Below the pieces are notes generated by a model. It ran no database searches. It was not told the origin of the DNA and saw only the letters and a program-made list of their open reading frames with translations. 64,000 nt of DNA, taken from positions 1-64,000 of the forward strand of contig NZ_AMRJ01000016.1 in the NCBI RefSeq assembly GCF_000300995.1, read 5' to 3'. Below, piece after piece: positions 46,502 through 55,417 of this stretch (the stretch's first letter is position 1; each line of letters opens with the position of its first letter). The DNA comes from Alcanivorax hongdengensis A-11-3 (GTDB lineage Bacteria > Pseudomonadota > Gammaproteobacteria > Pseudomonadales > Alcanivoracaceae). The position numbers were made by a program, and so were the translations under genes.

Positions 46502-47737
46502 ATGGCATCCGTGCAAAAGGGATTGGTGACAAGATCAGCGAGCTGGGGGCAGGCGCTGGCACGCAAATTGGTGCTGGGGCGTCTGGAGCAGCTCCCCCAC
46601 GGTAGCCTCGTGATCGAGGAGCCGGACGGTAACCGTGTTTGTCTGGGCCATGGCAACGCGCCGGCCATCATCACCGTCAACAACTGGGACACCTACCGCA
46701 TGATGATGAGCGGCGGGTCACTGGGGGCGGCGGAAGCCTATATGGAAAACGGCTGGGACAGCCCGGATCTGGTGGCGGTGATTCGTTATTTCGCTGCCAA
46801 CATCAACGCGCTCAATGCGCTGGAGGGCGGTCTGGCGGTGCTTAGTCAGCCGGCCCTTAAACTGCTGCACGTCTACAACCGTAACTCCCTGCGCGGTTCC
46901 CGCCGCAACATCGCGGCCCACTATGATCTGGGCAACGACTTCTTCGCCCTGTTTCTCGACCGCACCATGATGTATTCCAGTGCGGTCTATCCCACCGAAC
47001 AGGCCAGCCTGGAAGAGGCCTCGGCGCACAAGATGGATCTGATCTGCCAGAAACTGGACCTGCAGCCGGGCATGAGCCTGCTGGAAGTGGGCACCGGCTG
47101 GGGCGGTCTGGCGCTGCATGCTGCCCGTCATTACGGCGTGCAGGTGACCACCACCACCATTTCCCGGGAGCAGGCCCGCTATGCCCGCGAGCGGGTTCGC
47201 GAGGCCGGGCTGGACGATCGCATCACCGTACTGGAAGAGGATTACCGTGACCTCACCGGTGTCTACGACCGGGTCGTTTCCGTGGAGATGATCGAAGCGG
47301 TGGGGGCGGAGTACCTGGACGGTTACTTCCGCCAGTTGGGCGAGCGCCTCAAGAGCAATGGCGTTCTGTTGCTACAGGCCATCACCGTGCCCGACCAGCG
47401 CTATCACTACGCGCTCAAGCAGGTGGACTTCATCAAGCGCTACATCTTCCCCGGCGGTTTCCTGCCCAGCATTTCGGTCATGTGCGACAAGCTGACCCGT
47501 CATACCGACCTGGTTGTCATCGGCCTGCAGGATATCGGTTTGGATTATGCCCGCACCCTGCATGACTGGCGCGAACGTTTCCTCACCGAGCGGGGCCGTA
47601 TCGAGCGGCTGGGCTTCGATGAGCGTTTCATGCGCATGTGGGATTACTACCTGTGCTACTGCGAAGGCGCCTTCCTGGAGCGTGCCATCAGCACCGTGCA
47701 CCTGGTGGCGGCAGGGCCGGATTACCGCACGGCCTGA
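46502..47737 (+). CDS. Cyclopropane-fatty-acid-synthase-like methyltransferase
   Basis: The 411-residue protein has the Cfa SAM site LLEVGTGWGGLALHAARHYGV (about residues 196-216) preceded by AAHYDLGNDFFALFLDRTMMYSSAVYP. The later segments VSVEMIEAVGAEYLDGYF and FIKRYIFPGGFLPS are also conserved. Cfa enzymes methylate the double bond of membrane phospholipid acyl chains. It ends the light operon. It may make cyclopropane or another methylated fatty acid with the COG2907 and DUF1365 proteins. GGAGAGAG precedes the start. Confidence 0.88.
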   Translation: MASVQKGLVTRSASWGQALARKLVLGRLEQLPHGSLVIEEPDGNRVCLGHGNAPAIITVNNWDTYRMMMSGGSLGAAEAYMENGWDSPDLVAVIRYFAANINALNALEGGLAVLSQPALKLLHVYNRNSLRGSRRNIAAHYDLGNDFFALFLDRTMMYSSAVYPTEQASLEEASAHKMDLICQKLDLQPGMSLLEVGTGWGGLALHAARHYGVQVTTTTISREQARYARERVREAGLDDRITVLEEDYRDLTGVYDRVVSVEMIEAVGAEYLDGYFRQLGERLKSNGVLLLQAITVPDQRYHYALKQVDFIKRYIFPGGFLPSISVMCDKLTRHTDLVVIGLQDIGLDYARTLHDWRERFLTERGRIERLGFDERFMRMWDYYLCYCEGAFLERAISTVHLVAAGPDYRTA

Positions 47738-47819
47738 CCGGTTGCGGCAGGCCCCTTGAAAGCCGTGCACGGCAAGCCCATTCTGAAGACAGGCCATTGG
47801 GCCAAAATTGACACGGGAC

Positions 47820-47864
47820 TGTCAGGTGGCAGTTCCCGGTTTGTGGTATTATGCCCGCCTGACA
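47820..47864 (+). promoter_or_regulatory. nadA promoter with extended -10 flanked by an inverted repeat
   Basis: TATTAT (47847-47852) is preceded by TGG, an extended -10, with no good -35. TGTCAGGTGG (47820-47829) and CCGCCTGACA (47855-47864) are inverted copies matching at 9 of 10 positions and bracket it, suggesting an operator. Confidence 0.5.
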
Positions 47865-47921
47865 CCTGTGTGTTTCGTGTAAGTTGTTGATTAATGGGGG
47901 AAACCCCGGGCGGAACAGCCT

Positions 47922-48974
47922 ATGAATGCCAAGGCTCAAGAACTGGTTCGCAGTCATCTGGACCATCTTCACGATGAGGGCAGTGCGCTCAGCGAAGAAC
48001 AGCGCCTAGCCTATCGTCAACGTATTAAGGATTTATTGCAGCAGCGCGACGCGGTGCTGGTGGCCCACTATTACACCGACCCGGAGATCCAGTCCCTGGC
48101 GGAGGAAACCGGTGGTTGTGTGGCCGACTCCCTGGAAATGGCCCGCTTCGGCAAGGAACATCCGGCGTCCACCCTGATCGTCGCCGGCGTCAAGTTCATG
48201 GGCGAGACGGCCAAGATTCTCAGCCCGGAAAAACGGATCTTCATGCCCACCCTGGAAGCCACCTGTTCGCTGGACCTGGGCTGCCCGGAGCAGGAGTTTG
48301 CCGACTTCTGTGACCAGCACCCGGATCGCACCGTGGTGGTATACGCCAATACCTCGGCGGCGGTGAAAGCCCGTGCCGACTGGGTGGTGACCTCGTCAAT
48401 TGCCGTGGAGCTGATCGAGCACCTGGACCGGCAGGGCGAGAAGATCCTCTGGGCGCCGGACAAGCACCTGGGCGGTTATGTGCGCGACAAGACCGGCGCC
48501 GACGTGCTGTGCTGGGACGGTGCCTGCATTGTCCATGAGGAATTCAAGGCCAAGGGCCTGGATGACCTGAAGGCCGCCTACCCCGATGCGGCTATCCTGG
48601 TGCACCCGGAATCCCCGGCGTCGGTGGTGGCAATGGCCGATGTGGTCGGCTCCACCTCCCAGCTGATCAAGGCGGCCTGCGAGATGGACAACAGCACCTT
48701 CATCGTCGCCACCGACAAGGGCATCTTCTACAAGATGCAGCAGCTGGCCCCGCAGAAGACCTTCATCGAAGCGCCCACCGCCGGCTCCGGCGCCACCTGT
48801 CGCAGCTGTGCCCACTGCCCGTGGATGGCCATGAACGGCCTGGAAAACATGCTGGCGGTGCTGGAGGCCGACAACGGCCTGGGTCAGGAAATCTTCGTTG
48901 ACCCGAGTCTGGCCGAGCGCGCCATGGTGCCGCTCAACCGCATGCTGGATTTCGGCCAGTCCCTCAAGAAATAA
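47922..48974 (+). CDS. nadA: Quinolinate synthase
   Basis: The 350-residue enzyme has the NadA pattern [33 protein letters not shown], with cluster cysteines in [17 protein letters not shown] and [14 protein letters not shown]. It condenses iminoaspartate and dihydroxyacetone phosphate to quinolinate in NAD synthesis using a 4Fe-4S cluster. Length matches E. coli NadA. nadB and nadC are not in the window. Confidence 0.95.
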   Translation: MNAKAQELVRSHLDHLHDEGSALSEEQRLAYRQRIKDLLQQRDAVLVAHYYTDPEIQSLAEETGGCVADSLEMARFGKEHPASTLIVAGVKFMGETAKILSPEKRIFMPTLEATCSLDLGCPEQEFADFCDQHPDRTVVVYANTSAAVKARADWVVTSSIAVELIEHLDRQGEKILWAPDKHLGGYVRDKTGADVLCWDGACIVHEEFKAKGLDDLKAAYPDAAILVHPESPASVVAMADVVGSTSQLIKAACEMDNSTFIVATDKGIFYKMQQLAPQKTFIEAPTAGSGATCRSCAHCPWMAMNGLENMLAVLEADNGLGQEIFVDPSLAERAMVPLNRMLDFGQSLKK

Positions 48975-48998
48975 CGCACCCTCGCACCGCTCCCGGTC

Positions 48999-49019
48999 CT
49001 CCCCCTCAATGAGGGGGAG
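48999..49019. terminator. Hairpin between convergent nadA and bepA-like gene
   Basis: CTCCCCCTC-aat-GAGGGGGAG is a perfect 9-bp stem without a U-tract, located between the two stop codons. Confidence 0.5.
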
Positions 49020-49030
49020 CCAGGGGGTGG

Positions 49031-50461
49031 CTAGAATTTCTCTTCCGACAGTTGCTGCATGGTCTTCAGCCGTGCATTGAGTTTGCTGTGCAGGGCAAAG
49101 TCGTCGCGGGCGTCGTGCAGGGCGTACTGCATCTGTTGCAGGGCCTTGGGGTCGTTACCGCGCAGGAACTGGTACTCCGCTCGCGCATGCAGGGCGCGGG
49201 CCTCGTCGCCACTGTTGCCGTAGGCATCGGCAATCAGGTCCCACACCTGGGGGTCATCGCTGCGCTCCAGTGTCAGCGGCTTGAGCAGGGGCAGGGCCTC
49301 GGCGGGCTGCTTGCTGCGCAGGTAGGCGCGGCTCAGCAGCATGGAGGCGGCATAATCGTGGGGGGCAATTGCCAGTACCCGACGCGCCTGTTCGATGGCC
49401 TTCGGGTAGTCGCCGTCGGCAATGTCCACCTCCGCCAGGCCCAGTCGGTACCAGAGTTCATTGGGGTGTTTGCTGGCCAGTTCCTGCAGCAGGTTGCGGG
49501 CCCGGTCGTAATCCTCGGCGCGCAGGTAACTCATGGCCAGGCCATAGGTGGCGGCCTGCTGGGCCAGCACACTGTTGTCGCCCTGGTTGCGCATGAAGTA
49601 GCTGATGGCCTGGTCGGCGGTGGTGATGAATACCGACTGAATGCGCGCCTTGGTAAGCAGAAAACGCATGGAAATGGTCAGCGGCGGGTGGGGCAGGTTG
49701 CGGGCCCGGGCGCGGCTGTCGGCGATGCGGTCTTCAGTGACCGGGTGGGTGAGCAGAAACTCCGGCGGGTCGCCGGCATAGGCACGACTGTTGAGCATGC
49801 GTTCGAAAAAGCGCGGCATGGCTTCCGGGTCCATGCCGGCGTTGGCCAGGGTCTGCATGCCCACCCGGTCGGCTTCCCGTTCGTTCTGGCGCGAGTAGGC
49901 CAGCTGCGCCTGGATGGCGCCGGCCTGGGTGGCGGCGATACCGGCCATGCCGGCATCCGCATTACCGGCAATGGCCACCGCCAGGCTGGCCAGCATGGCG
50001 GACAGCACCGCCACGTTCATTTTCTTGGAATCCAGATAGCGGCGGGCAAAGTGGCGCTGGCTGACGTGGGCGATTTCGTGGGCCACCACGCCGCCCACTT
50101 CATCTTCGGTGGCGGCGCTGAGAAACAGCCCGGCGTTCAGGCCGATCACGCCGCCGGGCACCGCAAAGGCGTTAATCTGGCGACTGTTGATCACCACGAT
50201 GGTCAGGTTCGGTTCTTTCAGGTCGCTGTAGGAGGCCAGCCGGTAGACCAGGCTCTCCACGTATTCCTGTACCAGCGGATCGGTCATGATGGAGGTCTGG
50301 CTGCGCAGGTTGCGCAGCCAGCTGCGGCCCAGGCGATATTCCTGGTCCGGTGACATCAGTGAGGCGGTGGGATCACCCAGCACGGGCAGGTCATCGGCCG
50401 GTGCCGGCACGGCCAGCCAGCAGCAACCCAGTAGTAACAGCGTACGTGCAAACAGCCTCAA
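49031..50461 (-). CDS. bepA: BepA-like periplasmic M48 metalloprotease with TPRs
   Basis: The 476-residue protein has a signal peptide (ARTLLLLGCCWLAVPAPA). Its M48 protease domain carries HEIAH (His128, Glu129, His132) and the third ligand Glu in NEREADRVGM. TPR repeats fill the C-terminal half (from ~300). BepA assists LptD assembly and degrades stalled outer-membrane proteins. I chose TTG at 50461, with AGGAG seven bases upstream, over a GTG at 50500 that would place the signal peptide 13 residues in. Convergent with nadA. Confidence 0.85.
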   Translation of the reverse strand: MRLFARTLLLLGCCWLAVPAPADDLPVLGDPTASLMSPDQEYRLGRSWLRNLRSQTSIMTDPLVQEYVESLVYRLASYSDLKEPNLTIVVINSRQINAFAVPGGVIGLNAGLFLSAATEDEVGGVVAHEIAHVSQRHFARRYLDSKKMNVAVLSAMLASLAVAIAGNADAGMAGIAATQAGAIQAQLAYSRQNEREADRVGMQTLANAGMDPEAMPRFFERMLNSRAYAGDPPEFLLTHPVTEDRIADSRARARNLPHPPLTISMRFLLTKARIQSVFITTADQAISYFMRNQGDNSVLAQQAATYGLAMSYLRAEDYDRARNLLQELASKHPNELWYRLGLAEVDIADGDYPKAIEQARRVLAIAPHDYAASMLLSRAYLRSKQPAEALPLLKPLTLERSDDPQVWDLIADAYGNSGDEARALHARAEYQFLRGNDPKALQQMQYALHDARDDFALHSKLNARLKTMQQLSEEKF

Positions 50462-50493
50462 GCAATGACTCCTGAAAAAGGGGTGTTGTGCTT

Positions 50494-50507
50494 CCTGCAC
50501 GTGCAGG
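50494..50507. promoter_or_regulatory. 14-bp perfect palindrome between bepA and the tusA-like gene
   Basis: CCTGCAC-GTGCAGG lies in the divergent intergenic space, 26 bp upstream of a consensus -10 (TATAAT, 50533-50538). A regulator site acting on both genes is plausible. Confidence 0.4.
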
Positions 50508-50532
50508 ATTATTCAGCGGCCCTTCGGCACAC

Positions 50533-50538
50533 TATAAT
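50533..50538 (+). promoter_or_regulatory. -10 box for the tusA-like/perM pair
   Basis: TATAAT is a perfect sigma-70 -10, 47 bp before the tusA-like start. The -35 is weak (TATTCA at 50510-50515). Confidence 0.5.
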
Positions 50539-50584
50539 GCCGGCAGGTGAAAACGGAATCGAGCACGGAGCCCACAAAACGCTC

Positions 50585-50830
50585 ATGTCTGACCAACCAG
50601 TGGATCTCCTGGTGGATGCCAGCGGCCTGCAATGCCCGCTGCCGCTACTGAAAACCCGGCAGGCCCTGCGCCATCTGGCGCCGGGTCAGCTACTCTCGGT
50701 CACCGCCACGGACGAGGCGTCCAGCCGGGATATTCCCGCCTATCTGGGACAATCCCCGCACCAGCTAGTTCGCTGTCAGCATGATGATGACGGCTACACC
50801 TTCTTGATTCGCCGCGGCGAGGAGCCTTGA
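50585..50830 (+). CDS. TusA-family sulfurtransferase
   Basis: The 81-residue protein has the TusA signature DASGLQCPLPLLKTRQAL with the persulfide Cys17 and Pro18. These proteins relay sulfur, for example to tRNA thiolation or molybdenum cofactor paths. The start was set at MSDQPVDLLVDASG; the upstream in-frame extension to 50465 overlaps the promoter. Its stop overlaps perM (TGATG). It is a second-type TusA homologue; the exact partner is unknown. Confidence 0.85.
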   Translation: MSDQPVDLLVDASGLQCPLPLLKTRQALRHLAPGQLLSVTATDEASSRDIPAYLGQSPHQLVRCQHDDDGYTFLIRRGEEP

Positions 50831-51924
50831 TGTTACAAATCCTGAAGAACTGGGCCGACAGCTATTTTTCCGATGAAGAGGCGGTCTATCTGCTGGTGGT
50901 GCTGGTGGTGGGCGCCCTGGTGATTGCCTTCTTCGGCGGCATGCTGGCGCCAGTGCTCACCGCCATTGTGCTGGCCTACCTGATGCAGGGGCTGGTCAAC
51001 GCGCTGGAAAGGCACGGCATGCGCTCTCTGCTGGCCATCAACCTGGTGTTCGTGCTGTTCATGGGCATGCTGGTGTCCACCCTGGTGGTGCTGTTGCCCA
51101 TGGTCTGGCGGCAAACCCTGCTGCTGGTACGTGACCAGCTGCCCTACATGCTCAAGAACGGTGAGATCTGGCTGCGCGCCTTGCCCGAGCGGTACCCGGA
51201 CATGGTGTCCATGGATCAGGTGGATGCGCTGGTCAATCTGATCCAGAAGGAAGTGGCCCAGGGCGGCCAGTCCATGCTCACGGTGTCGTTGGCCTCCATC
51301 CCCAACCTGGTGGAGCTGATGGTGTTCGTGGTGCTGGTGCCGTTGCTGGTCTATTTCTTTCTCAAGGACAAGGACGCCATTCTCAACTGGGTAATCAGTT
51401 TCCTGCCCCGGCGCCGGCGTATCCTTTCCCATGTCTGGCAGGAAATGGACGGTCAGATCGCCAACTATGTGCGCGGCAAGGCCATCGAGATTCTGCTGGT
51501 CGGGGCCACCACCTTTGTCTGCTTCCTGTTGCTGGGCATGCACTACACGGTGTTGCTGGCGGTACTGGTGGGGTTGTCGGTGGTGGTGCCCTACATCGGC
51601 GCCACGGTGGTGACGCTGCCGGTGGCGGCGGTGGCCTATGTGCAGTTCGGCTGGAGCGGTGACTTCGCCCTGGTGATGCTGGCCTACGGCATCATCCAGT
51701 TCATCGACGGCAATATTCTGGTGCCGTTGCTGTTCTCCGAGGCGGTCAACCTGCACCCGGTGGCGATCATTACGGCCATCTTGCTGTTCGGCGGGTTGTG
51801 GGGGCTGTGGGGCGTGTTCTTTGCCATTCCGCTGGCCACGCTGATCAAGGCGGTGATCAATGCCTGGCCGCGCAACGAGGCCTACCAGCAGCCGCTGCCG
51901 GAGGCCTCGGAACAGGACGTCTGA
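50830..51924 (+). CDS. perM: AI-2E family transporter (PerM-like)
   Basis: The 364-residue inner-membrane protein has about eight hydrophobic segments and the family motif region LVPLLVYFFLKDKDAILNWVISFLPRRRR and VVPYIGATVVTLPVA. PerM/YdiK/TqsA proteins are permease-like, with roles in AI-2 export or Na+/H+ exchange. The neighbouring tusA-perM-bcp-gcvR-dapA order recalls other gammaproteobacteria, supporting perM. The stop abuts bcp's stop directly. Confidence 0.85.
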   Translation: MLQILKNWADSYFSDEEAVYLLVVLVVGALVIAFFGGMLAPVLTAIVLAYLMQGLVNALERHGMRSLLAINLVFVLFMGMLVSTLVVLLPMVWRQTLLLVRDQLPYMLKNGEIWLRALPERYPDMVSMDQVDALVNLIQKEVAQGGQSMLTVSLASIPNLVELMVFVVLVPLLVYFFLKDKDAILNWVISFLPRRRRILSHVWQEMDGQIANYVRGKAIEILLVGATTFVCFLLLGMHYTVLLAVLVGLSVVVPYIGATVVTLPVAAVAYVQFGWSGDFALVMLAYGIIQFIDGNILVPLLFSEAVNLHPVAIITAILLFGGLWGLWGVFFAIPLATLIKAVINAWPRNEAYQQPLPEASEQDV

Positions 51925-52389
51925 TTACAGCGCCTTGACCGCGTCCAGCACCGCCTGGGCGTGTTCCTTGACCTTTACCTTGCGCCATTCCTCGCGCAGC
52001 ACGCCATCCTCGTCGATCAGGAAGGTGCTGCGCTCGATGCCCAGGTACTCCTTGCCGTAGAGCTTCTTGAGCTTGATCACGTCGAACAGCTGGCAGACGT
52101 TTTCGTCCTCGTCGCTGATCAGCTCGAACGGGAAGGCCTGCTTGGCCTTGAAGTTCTCGTGGCGGCGCATGGAGTCCTTCGACACCCCGAAAATTTCGCA
52201 GTTGGCCTTCTGGAAAGCGTCATACAGGTCACGGAAGTTCTGCCCCTCGGTGGTACAACCCGGTGTGCTGTCCTTGGGGTAGAAGTAGATCACCACCTTC
52301 TTGCCACGCAGTTCGGACAGGGTCACGGTGGTGTCGCTGGTGGCCGGGGCGGTGAAATCGGGAACCGGGTTGCCGACGGTTACTGTCAT
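51925..52389 (-). CDS. bcp: Thiol peroxidase, Bcp/PrxQ type
   Basis: The 154-residue peroxiredoxin has FYPKDSTPGCTTEGQNFRD with peroxidatic Cys45. The resolving Cys50 of E. coli Bcp is Gln here, so it is probably a one-Cys type or uses an external thiol. It reduces hydrogen peroxide and organic peroxides in the cytoplasm. AAGGA precedes its ATG. It follows gcvR on the minus strand (20 bp), as in many relatives. Confidence 0.93.
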   Translation of the reverse strand: MTVTVGNPVPDFTAPATSDTTVTLSELRGKKVVIYFYPKDSTPGCTTEGQNFRDLYDAFQKANCEIFGVSKDSMRRHENFKAKQAFPFELISDEDENVCQLFDVIKLKKLYGKEYLGIERSTFLIDEDGVLREEWRKVKVKEHAQAVLDAVKAL

Positions 52390-52409
52390 GGTGAGTCCTT
52401 GAATCGGGG

Positions 52410-52937
52410 TTAACGTTTGGGCGTCATGCTGGCATCCAGATTGCGGGCCTCGCAGAAATCCAGGAAGGCTTCGCGCAGCAGGGCCACGGATTGTTCAGCG
52501 TTCATGCGCAATACCAGGTGAAGGCTGAACATGGGCGTGCCGGTGTGCGGCGCCGCATAGGTGCCGGTGGACAGGTCCTCGATGCTGATGCCGCGAACCG
52601 AGAAGAAATTGGCGATCTCGTGGACGATGCCCGGGTTGTCCATGGCCACCACGTCCACCTCGTAGGGCAGGGCGGCGGCCTGGTCGTTGCGCTTGTGGGT
52701 GCGCTTGAGGGTGATCAGCAGATCCAGCTGCTGCTCCAGGCTCTCGCGGGAGGCTTCCAGCTGGGCCAGGCCGGCGTCACCGGCACTGACCAGCATCAGC
52801 ACCGCGAATTCGCCGCCCAGCACCGTCATGCGCGAGTCGAGAATGTTGCCCTGCAGGTCCAGCACGGCCCGTGACAGGGCCTGCACGATGCCCGGGCGGT
52901 CCGAACCCAGGGCAGAGATGACCATCAATGATTCCAT
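52410..52937 (-). CDS. gcvR: Glycine cleavage system transcriptional repressor GcvR
   Basis: The 175-residue protein has two ACT domains: [44 protein letters not shown] and [29 protein letters not shown]. GcvR binds glycine and modulates GcvA in E. coli. Its place divergent from dapA and upstream of bcp is the standard gammaproteobacterial order. GAGGAA precedes the ATG. Confidence 0.9.
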
Positions 52938-53122
52938 GGCGTATTCCTCTTATTCGTCCCGGCCGATGCGGTCGGCCGGTGAGGCATCAGTGTAGCAGGG
53001 AGTCGACAGCTTATGGCTCCCTTGTTCACCGTCAAGGCGAGGTTTACCATAGCGCCCTTCACCCCACCACAGGGCCCGACGCGGCGCAGTCACTGCGATA
53101 CCGCTGAGAAAGGAGATTAGGC

Positions 53123-54004
53123 ATGATTCGCGGCAGTATAGTGGCGTTGGTCACCCCCATGCGTACCGACGGTTCCGTTGACTGGGAACGTCTGCGCAAC
53201 CTGGTTAACTGGCACGTGGAGCAGGGCACCCGTGCCATTGTCGCCGTGGGCACCACCGGTGAATCCGCCACCCTGGGTTTTGAGGAACATGACAACGTCA
53301 TCCGCGAAGTGGTCAACCTGGCCGCCGGCCGGGTGCCGGTGATTGCCGGTACCGGTGCCAACAGCACCGAGGAAGCCATTCGCCTGACCCGCGATGCCAA
53401 GCGCGATGGTGCCGATGCCTGCCTGCTGGTCACGCCCTACTACAACAAGCCGCCCCAGGAAGGCCTCTACCAGCACTACCTGGCCGTGGCCCGGGCCGTG
53501 GATATTCCGCAGATTCTCTACAACGTGCCGGGGCGCACCGCCTGCGACATGCTGCCGGAAACCGTGGAGCGCCTCAGCAAGGTGCCCAACATCATCGGCA
53601 TCAAGGAAGCCACCGGCAACCTGGAGCGCGCCCGGGAAATTCGCGAGCGCTGTGGTGAGGATTTCCTGCTGCTTTCCGGTGACGATGCCACCGCCATGGA
53701 CTTCATCCTGGCCGGCGGCCACGGCGATATTTCCGTCACCGCCAACGTGGCACCGGCCAAGATGGCGGCCATGTGCGAAGCGGCCCTGGCCGGCGACGCC
53801 GACCGTGCCCGTCAACTCAATGGGGAACTGGAACCCCTTCACCGTGATCTGTTTATCGAAGCCAACCCGATCCCGGTGAAATGGGCACTGTATGAAATGG
53901 GCCTGATCGACGCGGGGATTCGCCTGCCGCTGGTGCCCCTGTCCGAGGCGGCCCAGCCGCGTTTGCGCGAAACCCTGCGTCAGTGTGGCCTGCTGGAGGC
54001 ATAA
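53123..54004 (+). CDS. dapA: 4-hydroxy-tetrahydrodipicolinate synthase
   Basis: The 293-residue TIM-barrel lyase has all catalytic residues at E. coli numbers: Thr44/Thr45 (GTTGES), Tyr107 (PYYNKP), Tyr133 (LYNVPGRT) and Schiff-base Lys161 (GIKEATG). It condenses pyruvate with aspartate semialdehyde in lysine/diaminopimelate synthesis. AAGGAG precedes the ATG. Its stop overlaps the bamC start (TAATG). Confidence 0.97.
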   Translation: MIRGSIVALVTPMRTDGSVDWERLRNLVNWHVEQGTRAIVAVGTTGESATLGFEEHDNVIREVVNLAAGRVPVIAGTGANSTEEAIRLTRDAKRDGADACLLVTPYYNKPPQEGLYQHYLAVARAVDIPQILYNVPGRTACDMLPETVERLSKVPNIIGIKEATGNLERAREIRERCGEDFLLLSGDDATAMDFILAGGHGDISVTANVAPAKMAAMCEAALAGDADRARQLNGELEPLHRDLFIEANPIPVKWALYEMGLIDAGIRLPLVPLSEAAQPRLRETLRQCGLLEA

Positions 54005-54612
54005 TGAAAAAAGCGGCGATAACGCTCGCGCTACTGGCAGCCGGCTGTAGCTGGCTGCCGGACAAAAGTCTGGAATACCGTGACGCACAGGTTCTCAAAC
54101 CGATCGAGGTGCCCGAAGGCGGCGTCTTCATCGGTGAATCGCCGATCTACCAGGTGCCCGATCAGGAAGACCGCCTGACCGGCCCCCGCGAAGGCGAGAA
54201 AAAGTTCGAGCCGCCGGAGCCGCCGCAGCTGGTGTCCCTGGCCAGCCAGACCGGTGGCGACAAGGACGCCCCGCCGGCGCCCAAGGACCAGCCGACCCAT
54301 GCCTTGCTCAGCAAGGATGGCAACGGCTACCCGATCATCATGCTGTCCACCCGCTATGCCTGGGCCTGGGAGTATGTGGGCGATGCGCTGAAGAAGACCG
54401 ACCTGAAAATCAGCGACCGGGACCGCGAAGTGGGTATCTACTTCCTCAAGGTGCCCGAGCGTTACAAGCTCAAGGACAGTGAGGCTCAGCTGAAACTGAG
54501 CCACACCACCAACGGTATTCAGGTGGCGGTCCTCAACCGTAAAGGCACGGCGCTGGTGGACAAGACCCCGGGGCAGGCCATTCTGGACAGTATCTACCAG
54601 GAACTGCAGTAA
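54004..54612 (+). CDS. bamC: Outer-membrane assembly lipoprotein BamC (short form)
   Basis: The 202-residue lipoprotein has lipobox LLAAGC (Cys15) followed by SWLPDKSLEYRDAQVLKPIEVPE, the unstructured BamD-binding segment, then a single BamC helix-grip domain (TRYAWAWEYVGDALKKTDLKISDRDREVGIYFL). E. coli BamC is about 344 residues with two such domains; one is absent here. It sits between dapA and an MBL hydrolase, the usual position. Role: part of the Bam complex. Confidence 0.85.
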   Translation: MKKAAITLALLAAGCSWLPDKSLEYRDAQVLKPIEVPEGGVFIGESPIYQVPDQEDRLTGPREGEKKFEPPEPPQLVSLASQTGGDKDAPPAPKDQPTHALLSKDGNGYPIIMLSTRYAWAWEYVGDALKKTDLKISDRDREVGIYFLKVPERYKLKDSEAQLKLSHTTNGIQVAVLNRKGTALVDKTPGQAILDSIYQELQ

Positions 54613-55385
54613 TGCGTCTGGCCTCCCTGGGCAGTGGCAGCAAGGGCAACGCCACCCTGGTGCAGGCCGACGATACCCTGGCACTGATCGACTGCGGTTT
54701 TACCGTCAAGGAAACCGAGCAGCGCCTGGGCCGGCTGGGCCTCAGTGGCGCGGACATCAGCGCCATCCTGATTACCCACGAGCACGGCGATCACGTGCGC
54801 GGGGCCGGGGCGCTGGCCCGCAAGTTCGGCTGTCCGCTGTACAGCTCCTTTGGCACCGCTGCGGCGGTGCGTGGCCGGCGCGCCCATTTTGATGGTGCCG
54901 ACTGGCGTGAGGTGCGCCCGGGCCGGGCCTTTACCGTTCAGGCCCTGGAGGTGTTGCCGGTGATGGTGCCCCACGATGCCCGCGAACCGTGCCAATACCG
55001 GTTCAGCTGGCAGGGGCGGGTGACCGGCGTGCTCACCGACCTGGGCTCGGTGACGCCGCACGTGGTGCAAGCCTACGGCGATTGCGATGCGCTGGTGCTG
55101 GAATGTAACCACGATCGCGATCTGCTGGCCCAGGGCCCGTACCCGCTCTCGTTGAAACGCCGCGTGGGCGGTATGCTGGGGCATCTGAGCAACGAACAGG
55201 CGGCGACCCTGCTGGCCCAGGCCAACGTGGATCGCCTCCAGCATCTGGTGCTCTCGCACCTGAGCGAACAGAATAATACGGTCGACCACGCCCGCGGGGC
55301 GGTGGAGCAGGTGATGACCTGTGGCCGTGAACGCATTCGGGTGGCCAGTCAGGGCGAGGGCTTTGACTGGCTGCACGTACATTAA
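54612..55385 (+). CDS. MBL-fold metallohydrolase (YycJ/WalJ-like)
   Basis: The 257-residue protein has the zinc motif THEHGDH (His56, His58, Asp60, His61) and SLGSGSKGNATLVQADDTLALIDCGF at the start, as in WalJ/YycJ. Later ligands include VLECNHDRDLL and HLSEQNNT. Family members are 5'-exonuclease or phosphodiesterase-like. It overlaps bamC by one base (TAATG) and is 32 bp before purC. No specific function is proven. Confidence 0.85.
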   Translation: MRLASLGSGSKGNATLVQADDTLALIDCGFTVKETEQRLGRLGLSGADISAILITHEHGDHVRGAGALARKFGCPLYSSFGTAAAVRGRRAHFDGADWREVRPGRAFTVQALEVLPVMVPHDAREPCQYRFSWQGRVTGVLTDLGSVTPHVVQAYGDCDALVLECNHDRDLLAQGPYPLSLKRRVGGMLGHLSNEQAATLLAQANVDRLQHLVLSHLSEQNNTVDHARGAVEQVMTCGRERIRVASQGEGFDWLHVH

Positions 55386-55417
55386 GTTAACCACCGACCT
55401 GAGTAATGGGCCTTTCC

